From NCBI GenBank assembly GCA_035461245.1, contig DATHVP010000020.1, positions 1-41,922 on the forward strand: a DNA stretch of 41,922 bases. Direction: 5' to 3'. Positions 23,547 through 31,200 of this stretch are shown in pieces. Below the pieces are notes generated by a model. It was not told the DNA's origin. It made no database searches and worked only from the letters and a program-made list of their open reading frames with translations. The translations under genes were made by a program, and so were the position numbers. Origin of the DNA: SH-MAG3 sp035461245 (lineage in GTDB: Bacteria; Gemmatimonadota; Gemmatimonadetes; Longimicrobiales; RSA9). The number at the start of each line of letters is the position of its first letter. Within the stretch, counting starts at the first letter, position 1.

Positions 23547-25454
23547 ATGGTGACGACGAGCGTAGAACGCGCTACCGCGACGGCCCCACCCGGAGGTGGG
23601 GTAACGCCGCAGAGACTCTCCCAGCACATAGTTGAGATCGTGTCGGATTCCGGCGAGGGCGCCCAGAAGTGCGGGCAGATCTTCGGCTCGGTCTCCGCGC
23701 GCATGGGCAACGGTGTGTGGACGGTGGAGATCATTCCGGCGGAGATCCAGCCGCCCCCCCGGATCCCTGCGGGCGCCAGCGGCAACCGCATCCGCATCGG
23801 CTCAGCCCCCGTGACGAACTGGGGCGATGAGTCGAATGTCGTGGTGGCGTTCAATGAGCAGGTGCTCCTCGGCCGGCACCGGGTGGGCGCGCTGGCAGAG
23901 GACGCGATCATCCTGCTGGATGACCAGTGGAAGACGCACCAGCAGGAATCCATCCAGGCGCAGTGGGCGGAGGCGCTGGCGGAGTTGTCGGACACGAACT
24001 ACCGCATCATCGAGGTCCCCATCGAGGCCCAGTGCCTGACGCTGGTGGACAATGCCCGCAAGGGCAAGAACATGTTCGCGCTGGGGCTGCTGGCCTGGAT
24101 CTACAGCCGGGACGTGGAGCGGATCAAGGAGGATATCGCGTTCGCGTTCCGCAAGAAGTCCGAGGCGGTCTACCAGAAGAACGTGGAACTGCTGGAACTG
24201 GGCGTGAGGTGGGCGGAGGAGAACCTGGACTTCCGGTTCGACGTGCCGCCCATGGCGTCGCAGGAAGCGCGCGTCGTGATGAACGGCAACCAGGCGGTTG
24301 CCCTGGGCGCCGTCGCGTCGGGCATGGAACTCATCGCCATGTACCCCATCACACCGGCGACGTCGGCATCCCACCATCTCAGTGAGGTATTCCAGAACTA
24401 CGGCGGCATCCTGCACCAGGCGGAGGACGAGATCGCCGCGGCGGGCGTTGCCCTCGGCGCGTCGTGGTCCGGCCGGACGGCGTTCACGGTTACGTCCGGG
24501 CCGGGTCTGGCGCTGAAGACGGAGTTCCTGGGCCTGGCCGTCATGACGGAGACGCCGCTGGTGGTGGTGGACGTGCAGCGCGGCGGCCCGAGCACGGGCC
24601 TGCCGACGAAGGTGGAGCAGTCGGACCTGCTGGCGGCGCTGTTCGGCCAGCCGGGCGACGCGCCCCACGTGATCATCGCCCCGGCGACCATCGAGGAGTG
24701 CTTCCACGCCATGGTCACGGCCCGCCGCATCGCGGAGACGTTCCGGATGCTGGTCATGGTGCTGACGGACGCGAACCTGGCGACGGGCGTGCAGCCGTTC
24801 CGCCGGCCGGAGCCGGTGGCGGACTGGTTCGCCTCCCCGCCGGACCAGTCGGCGCTGCCCGAGGGGCTGCGCCCGTATGACTGGGACCCGCGCACGGGCC
24901 TGTCCCGGCGCTTCATCCCCGGGCAGCCGGGTGGTATGCACACGACCACGGGCCTGGCCCACGACGAGTCCAGCCGCGTCGCGTACGACACGGCGACCAA
25001 CCAGCGCGGCTCAGCCATGCGCAGCCGCAAGCTGGCGGTGCTGCAGCAGGCACTGCGGCCGCCGGCCGTCCACGGCGACGACAGCGGCGACCTGCTGGTG
25101 GTGGGCTGGGGCAGCACGAAGGGCGCCATCGAGGAGGCCGTGGACCGGGCCCGCGCCGAGGGCATGGCGGTCTCGTCGCTGCACCTGCGCTTCCTGTCGC
25201 CCATGGAGCCCGGCCTGAAGGAGATCTTCCAGCGGTTCCGCAAGGTGATGACGGTGGAGATCAACTACAGCGACGACCCGTCGGACCCGTACATCACCGA
25301 GGAGAACCGCCGTCGCGGGCAGCTGTCCTGGCTGCTCCGCGCCCAGACACTGGTTGACGTGGACTGCTGGACACGCGTACTCGGCGAGCCCATGCGGCCG
25401 GGCGCCATCCTGCGCGCTATCAAGTCACACATGCCCGAGGGAGGTGCGGCATGA
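23547..25454 (+). CDS. korA: 2-oxoacid:ferredoxin oxidoreductase, fused gamma-alpha subunit (KorA-like)
   Basis: A 635-residue subunit of a CoA-dependent 2-oxoacid (probably 2-oxoglutarate) oxidoreductase. The N-terminal gamma-type domain (about 20-200; EIVSDSGEGAQKCGQIFGSV) is fused to the alpha pyrimidine-binding domain, which holds YPITPATSASHHLSE, ILHQAEDEIAAAGVALGASW, FTVTSGPGLALKTEF and QRGGPSTGLPTKVEQSDL, followed by a C-terminal transketolase-like domain. With KorB it would oxidise the 2-oxoacid to acyl-CoA and CO2 and reduce ferredoxin. The start is uncertain: ATG 23547 is chosen because upstream in-frame codons (GTG 23433, ATG 23502) add only a low-complexity leader. It overlaps korB by ATGA. 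Confidence 0.92.
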   Translation: MVTTSVERATATAPPGGGVTPQRLSQHIVEIVSDSGEGAQKCGQIFGSVSARMGNGVWTVEIIPAEIQPPPRIPAGASGNRIRIGSAPVTNWGDESNVVVAFNEQVLLGRHRVGALAEDAIILLDDQWKTHQQESIQAQWAEALAELSDTNYRIIEVPIEAQCLTLVDNARKGKNMFALGLLAWIYSRDVERIKEDIAFAFRKKSEAVYQKNVELLELGVRWAEENLDFRFDVPPMASQEARVVMNGNQAVALGAVASGMELIAMYPITPATSASHHLSEVFQNYGGILHQAEDEIAAAGVALGASWSGRTAFTVTSGPGLALKTEFLGLAVMTETPLVVVDVQRGGPSTGLPTKVEQSDLLAALFGQPGDAPHVIIAPATIEECFHAMVTARRIAETFRMLVMVLTDANLATGVQPFRRPEPVADWFASPPDQSALPEGLRPYDWDPRTGLSRRFIPGQPGGMHTTTGLAHDESSRVAYDTATNQRGSAMRSRKLAVLQQALRPPAVHGDDSGDLLVVGWGSTKGAIEEAVDRARAEGMAVSSLHLRFLSPMEPGLKEIFQRFRKVMTVEINYSDDPSDPYITEENRRRGQLSWLLRAQTLVDVDCWTRVLGEPMRPGAILRAIKSHMPEGGAA

Positions 25455-26395
25455 GCTGCTCCCTGCTGCACGCCAGTATGGATGACGAGGCCGTTTACGC
25501 ACTGGGCGACTACGAGGCGGCCCAGCCGCGCTGGTGCCCGGGCTGCGGCGATCATGGGGTGCTCACCTCCATGCAGCGCCTGCTGGTGGCCGAGCAGCTC
25601 CAGCCGGACCAGACGGTCTTCGTCTCCGGCATCGGCTGTTCCAGCCGGTTCCCGCATTACATGAAGACGTATGGCTTCCACGGCATCCATGGCCGGGCGC
25701 TGCCCATTGCAACGGGCGTGAAGCTGAACCGGCCGGACCTGACGGTCTTCGTGGTCATGGGCGATGGCGACTGCACGTCCATCGGTGCCGCGCACTGGCT
25801 GCACGCCACGCGCTACAACGTGGACATGACGGCGCTGATGCTGGACAACAATATCTATGGCCTGACGAAGAACCAGACGTCGCCGACGACGCCCAGGGGG
25901 ACGTCCAGCAACACGCACCCCGGCGGTGCCGTGCTGCCGCCGCTGAACCCCATCGAGGCGACACTGGGCATCACCAACGCGTCGTTCGTGGCCCAGACCG
26001 CCGAGTGGATTCCCGGCCACATGTACGCGACGCTGAAGGCGGCTTACCAGCACCGGGGTTTCTCGTTCGTCCGCATCCTCCAGCGCTGTCCCGTCTACAC
26101 GCCGGGCATCTTCCAGATGGCCGTGCGCCAGCCGGAACTGGTGGAGCTGCTGGTCCATGACGACGGCGTGGTCGTGCCGGAGCTGGACCGCATGTACACC
26201 CGCCAGCTGCGCCATGACCCGCTGGACCTGGATGCGGCCCGGCGCCTGGCGGAGCCGGCCGACCAGATCCGGCTCGGCGTCTTCTACCGCAACCCGGCAT
26301 ACCCCCGGTACGAGGAGACGCTGCAGGTGCAGCGTCGTTCCACCGAGGAAAAGATCCAGCTGCTGAACGAGGAGCTCGACCGTTATGCAGTCTGA
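25451..26395 (+). CDS. korB: 2-oxoacid:ferredoxin oxidoreductase, beta (TPP-binding) subunit (KorB-like)
   Basis: A 314-residue subunit carrying thiamine diphosphate and the catalytic iron-sulfur ligands: PRWCPGCGDHGVL, GIGCSSRFPHYMKTYGFH, and the TPP motif GDGDCTSIGAAHWLHA with LDNNIYGLTKNQTSPT. There is no separate ferredoxin domain, as in short KorB subunits. The sequence suits 2-oxoglutarate or branched-chain rather than pyruvate specificity, but this is not certain. The start overlaps the korA stop; the end overlaps the next gene by 11 bp, so translation is coupled. The reduced ferredoxin it makes is a substrate for the Rnf complex encoded downstream. Confidence 0.94.
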   Translation: MSCSLLHASMDDEAVYALGDYEAAQPRWCPGCGDHGVLTSMQRLLVAEQLQPDQTVFVSGIGCSSRFPHYMKTYGFHGIHGRALPIATGVKLNRPDLTVFVVMGDGDCTSIGAAHWLHATRYNVDMTALMLDNNIYGLTKNQTSPTTPRGTSSNTHPGGAVLPPLNPIEATLGITNASFVAQTAEWIPGHMYATLKAAYQHRGFSFVRILQRCPVYTPGIFQMAVRQPELVELLVHDDGVVVPELDRMYTRQLRHDPLDLDAARRLAEPADQIRLGVFYRNPAYPRYEETLQVQRRSTEEKIQLLNEELDRYAV

Positions 26396-27392
26396 AACTC
26401 GCATTGCGCAGGCCGTCGCGGCCCTGACCGGACCGCGGCAGGCATTCCGGTCCGCCCTCATCGCGGCCATTGACGAGGTGACGTCGCTGCTGGCGGCGCA
26501 GCGGGCGCCGGCGGCGGAGCGGGCGGGCGTCGAGGCCGTGCGCCTGGGCGTCTTTGCCGACGGCCATATCGATGCCGAACGCTTCAGCAGCCTCGTCCAG
26601 GCCGGCACGGCCATGGACCCGGCACAGCAGGAGCAGCTGGAGCACGCCCTGCGCATCCTGCGCAGCTTCGCGGCACAGGGCGACGACCTGTTCGTGCTGA
26701 AGGTCCGGCGCGGCGCTGACCTGCGCGATTCCGTGCGTGACGCACTCGCGTCACGGGGGCGCGCGTTCAACACGGCGCACCAGGTGGAGATCCTGCGCAG
26801 CGGACGCCAGGGCGTGCACGTGGAGCTGGAATACGGCACCATGGACTTCCGGCACTGGACCCGTCGCGAGAGGCGCATTGCGCCGCCGCTGGTGGTGGAA
26901 GTGAGCGGGGCCGACGTGCAGCCCGCCGCGCTGGCCGAGTACATGGATGGCGCACAGAAGATCGTGCTCATGGTGGAGGGCCGAGCTGCACCGGCGGCGC
27001 TGGCGCGGCTCATCGCGCCGCACACGTTCGTCATGCAGAGCGCGAACGTCGAGGATGTGGCGCGGCTGGCCGCATTCGACGGGCCTGGCGTGGCCGCCAT
27101 CGTTGATGACCCGAAGGACTTTGCGCTGTTCGTGCATGACCCGTCCCGGGGCCGGCGCCTGAGCCAGCGCCTCACCGTCGAATCCGTGCCGGAGAAGCCA
27201 CGCGGTCGGGTAGCGGGCATCAGCGCGGACCGGCAGGTAGAGGAACTGCTCTGGCTGGCCGAGCTGCAGCAGCTCGCGGAACTGGCTGCCACGCAGGTGG
27301 CCGGCGAATCCGAGGCCGGGCCGGTGGTCACGCCCGCCGACCAGCTCGCCGCCTGGCTGCTCCGGCAGACCGACCTGGCGGCGGCGGAGTAG
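26385..27392 (+). CDS. Cysteine-free protein of unknown function between korB and rnfB
   Basis: A 335-residue soluble protein that I do not recognise. It has no signal peptide, no membrane helix and, notably in this iron-sulfur operon, not one cysteine. The N-terminal third is helical (LTGPRQAFRSALIAAIDEV). The middle (about 95-170) is charged and mixed alpha/beta (DDLFVLKVRRGADLRDSVRD, VHVELEYGTMDFRHW). The C-terminal half has alternating strands and helices (PPLVVEVSGADVQPAALAEY, KIVLMVEGRAAPAALARL). It is translationally coupled to korB (11-bp overlap) and ends four bases before rnfB. A structural, assembly or regulatory role for the ferredoxin oxidoreductase/Rnf system is inferred from position only. 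Confidence 0.75.
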   Translation: MQSETRIAQAVAALTGPRQAFRSALIAAIDEVTSLLAAQRAPAAERAGVEAVRLGVFADGHIDAERFSSLVQAGTAMDPAQQEQLEHALRILRSFAAQGDDLFVLKVRRGADLRDSVRDALASRGRAFNTAHQVEILRSGRQGVHVELEYGTMDFRHWTRRERRIAPPLVVEVSGADVQPAALAEYMDGAQKIVLMVEGRAAPAALARLIAPHTFVMQSANVEDVARLAAFDGPGVAAIVDDPKDFALFVHDPSRGRRLSQRLTVESVPEKPRGRVAGISADRQVEELLWLAELQQLAELAATQVAGESEAGPVVTPADQLAAWLLRQTDLAAAE

Positions 27393-27396
27393 CGCC

Positions 27397-28236
27397 ATGG
27401 ATGCGGGCACAGTGCTCCTGTCGGTCGCCATCCTGGGCGGCGTAGGTCTGACCTTCGGCGTGCTCATCGCCGCGGCCAACCGGCGCCTCTACGTCTGGGA
27501 GGACCCGCGCATTGACGGCGTGGTGGAGCTGCTGCCCGGCGCCAACTGCGGCGCCTGTGGCTACGCCGGCTGTCGCGCGTTCGCCGAGGCCGCCGTGCAG
27601 GGCGTCGTCGAGCCCGCCAAGTGCACCGTCATGGGGCCGGAAATGCGCGAGGACGTGGCGGGCTACCTGGGCGTGGACGCGGGCGACGCGGTGAAGCGCG
27701 TGGCCCGTCTGCGCTGCGCCGGCGGCCACGACGTCGCGCCCGACAAGGCGCGCTACACGGGCATCAGCAGCTGCGCCGCGGCCGTGGCCGTGGGCGGCGG
27801 GGGCAAGGCCTGCGCCTGGGGCTGCGTCGGCCATGGCGACTGCTCGGTGGCATGCACCTTCGACGCCATCATCATGAATGAGCGGGGCCTGCCGGCGGTG
27901 GATCCCGACCTGTGCACGGCGTGCGGCGACTGCGTTGACGCCTGCCCCCTCGACCTGTTCACCATCCTGCCCGTCGACCAGCACCTGTTCGTGCAGTGCC
28001 GGAACCTCATTGACGGCGACGGTGCCACATCCGTCTGCGCCGTGGCCTGCACGGCGTGCGGCAAGTGCGTGCAGGACGCAGTACCCGGTCTCATCGAGGT
28101 CCGCGGCGGCCTCGCCATCATCGATTACGACCGTATAGCCGACGAGAGCCGGGCCGCCATCGGGCGCTGCCCGACAGGCGCCATCACATGGCTCGACGGC
28201 GTACAGTTCGAACTGCCACAGCAGGTGGAGCACTGA
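27397..28236 (+). CDS. rnfB: Rnf complex subunit B (electron-entry iron-sulfur protein)
   Basis: A 279-residue protein with an N-terminal membrane anchor (VLLSVAILGGVGLTFGVLIAA) and the Fe-S domain of RnfB (PGANCGACGYAGC, Cys51/54/59, with Cys76). It then has a complete two-cluster ferredoxin domain (CAWGCVGHGDCSVAC and CTACGDCVDACP). The following second two-cluster domain is reduced: CTACGKC and the final RCPTGAI Cys remain, enough for one [4Fe-4S] cluster, while the four ligands of the other cluster are gone (DAVP instead of xCP; IADESRA instead of CxxCGxC). RnfB takes electrons from reduced ferredoxin and passes them into the membrane complex. It is encoded apart from rnfC-A, separated by the PFOR gene. 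Confidence 0.93.
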   Translation: MDAGTVLLSVAILGGVGLTFGVLIAAANRRLYVWEDPRIDGVVELLPGANCGACGYAGCRAFAEAAVQGVVEPAKCTVMGPEMREDVAGYLGVDAGDAVKRVARLRCAGGHDVAPDKARYTGISSCAAAVAVGGGGKACAWGCVGHGDCSVACTFDAIIMNERGLPAVDPDLCTACGDCVDACPLDLFTILPVDQHLFVQCRNLIDGDGATSVCAVACTACGKCVQDAVPGLIEVRGGLAIIDYDRIADESRAAIGRCPTGAITWLDGVQFELPQQVEH

Positions 28237-28238
28237 CC

Positions 28239-31200
28239 ATGTTCAGAAAGTCGACGCAGCAGCAGCAGCCGGTGCCCGCCCCGAAGTACCCGGGCGTCCT
28301 CGACGCGGCGGACGGCAGCACTGTCGTCGTGGAGGTGGAGACGGCCGCCAGTGATGCCGCCGGCGCATATCCCATCACGCCGTCCACGCAGATGGGCGAG
28401 GGCTGGGCCCTGGCCGTGGCGGCAGGCAAGCCGAACGTGTTCGGGCGCCGCCTCATCTTCTTCGAGCCGGAAGGCGAGCACGCTGCCGCGGCGGTGACGG
28501 CGGGCATGAGCATGACGGGGCTGCGGGCGACGAACTTCTCCAGCGGGCAGGGCATCGTCTACATGCACGAGTCGCTGTATCCCGCGGTGGGCAAGCGCCT
28601 GACGTACGTGCTGAACGTGGCCGCCCGGGCCATCACGAAGCATTCGCTGAACGTGCACGCCGGCCACGATGACTACCACGCCGTGGACGACACCGGCTTC
28701 TTCCAGGTCTTCGCCAAGGACGTGCAGGAGACGGCGGACCTGACGCTCATCGCACACCGCATCGCGGAACTGTCACTGACGCCGGGCATCAGCGCACAGG
28801 ACGGGTTCCTGACCAGCCACGTCATCGAGACGGTTCGGCTGCCTGAGCCGGAGCTGATCCGCGAGTACCTGGGCGACCCTGCGGACATCATAGACTCGCC
28901 CACGCCCGCGCAGCGCCTGGTCTTCGGTGAGAAGCGCCGGCGCATCCCGGAGATGTTCGACTACGACTTCCCGGCCATGCTCGGCACCGTGCAGAACCAG
29001 GAGTCATACGCGCAGGGCGTGGCCGCCCAGCGGCCGTTCTACTTCGACCACCTGCCGGAACTGACGGACCGCGCCATGCGCGAGTATGCAGCGCTGACGG
29101 GCAGGCGGTACGCCCGCGCCGCCGGCTACCGCATGGAGGACGCCGAGTACGTCCTGGCGGGCCAGGGCTCCGTCGTATCCAACATGGAGGCGGTAGCCGA
29201 CTACCTGCGCCGCGAGCGCGGGCTCCGCGTCGGCGTGATGAACCTGACCATGTTCCGGCCGTTCCCGGCGGACCTGGTGGCCGGCCTGCTGGGCGGGCGC
29301 AAGGCCGTGGCCGTGCTGGAGCGGACCGACCAGCCGCTGGCGGCGGATGCGCCCCTGCTCCGGGAGATCCGGGTCGCCATGTCCAGGGCCGTGGAGAACG
29401 GCCGGGCGCGCAACGGTGAGCCGCCGCATGCCGGCGTGCCGGCCCTGCGGGCGGACCAGGTGCCCGAGTTCTATTCCGGCGGGTTCGGCTTCGGCAGCCG
29501 CGACCTGCAGCCCGGCGACATCATCGCAGCCGTGGACAACATGCTCCCCGGCGGCCGCGGCCGCAGGCAGTTCTACCTCGGCATTGATTTCATCAGGAAG
29601 AACACGCGGCTGCCGAAGCTCCAGATCTGGCAGGAAAAGCTGCTGGACGCGTATCCGCGCATCGGCGAATCGTCGCTCGAGTCCGCGGGCAACATCAACC
29701 TGCTGCCCGCGGGGTCCGTCTCGCTGCGCATCCACTCGGTGGGCGGCTGGGGCGCCATTACCATGGGCAAGAACGTGGCGCTCACTGCCTTCGAGCTGGC
29801 AGGACTGCACGTGAAGGCCAACCCGAAGTACGGCTCGGAGAAGAAAGGCCAGCCGACGACATTCTATGCAACGCTGTCGCCGGAACTCAACCGGCTGAAC
29901 GGCGAGCTGCGCTTCGTCAACGTGGTGCTCTCGCCGGACGCGAATGTGTTCCGGCATTCCAGCCCCATCGCGGGCCTGGAGGATGGCGGCGTCTTCGTGC
30001 TGCAGAGCGACCAGACGCCGGCTGAGGCCTGGGCGGCGATACCCGCGTGGGCGCGGCAGCACATCAGGGAGCGGAACATCCGGGTCTTCATCCTGGATGG
30101 CTTCCGCATCGCCGCCGACGAGGCCAGTGATGCCGAGTTGCGCTATCGCATGCAGGGCGCGGCGTTCATGGGCGCATTCTTTCGCGTCTCGCCGCTGGCC
30201 TCCCAGCAGAAGCTCAGCGAGGAGCAGGTCTTCAGCGGCATCCGCGGCCAGCTGCAGAAGAAGTTCGGCAAGCTCGGTGAACAGGTGGTGGAAGACAACT
30301 TCCGCGTCATCCGTCGCGGCTTCGACGAAGTCCTGGAACTGGACACGTCGGTAGAGCCGGCGGACGCCGCGCTGACCGGCACCAACGTACCGCACATCCC
30401 GTCGCACCTGGACGTGGACACTGCAGACGGCGTCGGCAATCCGTCCCGCTTCTTTGAGCAGGTCTGTGCGCTGGGCGCCATGGGCCAGGACCCCATCGCC
30501 GACCCATTCGCTGCCGTGAGCGCCATGCCCGCCATGTCCGCCTCGGTGCGGGACATGACAGGCATCCGCTTCGAGGTGCCGGACTTCATCCCCGATCGCT
30601 GCACGGGCTGTTCGCAGTGCTGGACGCAATGTCCCGACTCGGCGATCCCCGGCCTGGTCAACTCCGTCGAGGACCTGCTGGACTCCGCGCTCCGCGCTGC
30701 GACCACGCGCGGGGGATCGGTGGACCGGTTGCGGGCGGTGGCGAAGCCGCTGGCGAAGGAGATCCGGCGCGTCGTCGACGGCGTTGACTTCAGCGACTTC
30801 GGTGAGGCAGTGACGGCCGGCTACGGCAACCTGATGACGCGCCTGGACCTGGACCCGGAGAAGCACGCTACGCTGGACGCCGAGTTCGCCCGGGTCCAGC
30901 CCATCCTTGCCCGGTTCCCCGTGGCGAAGACGGCGCCGTTCTATGACCTGCCCGAGTCGAAGCAGAAGGGCGGCGGCGGCCTGCTCAGCGTCATCGTGAA
31001 CCCCGAAGCGTGCAAGGGCTGCAACATCTGCGTGGACGTCTGCCCCGAGGAAGCCCTCGTGACCATCCGCCAGACGGACGAGGTGGTGGAGCAGCTCCGG
31101 GACAACTGGGATTTCTGGAAGACGCTGCCGGATACCGACGACCGGTTCATCAACATCTCGAACCTGGACGAGGGCATCGGCGTCCTGCCGTCCCTGCTGC

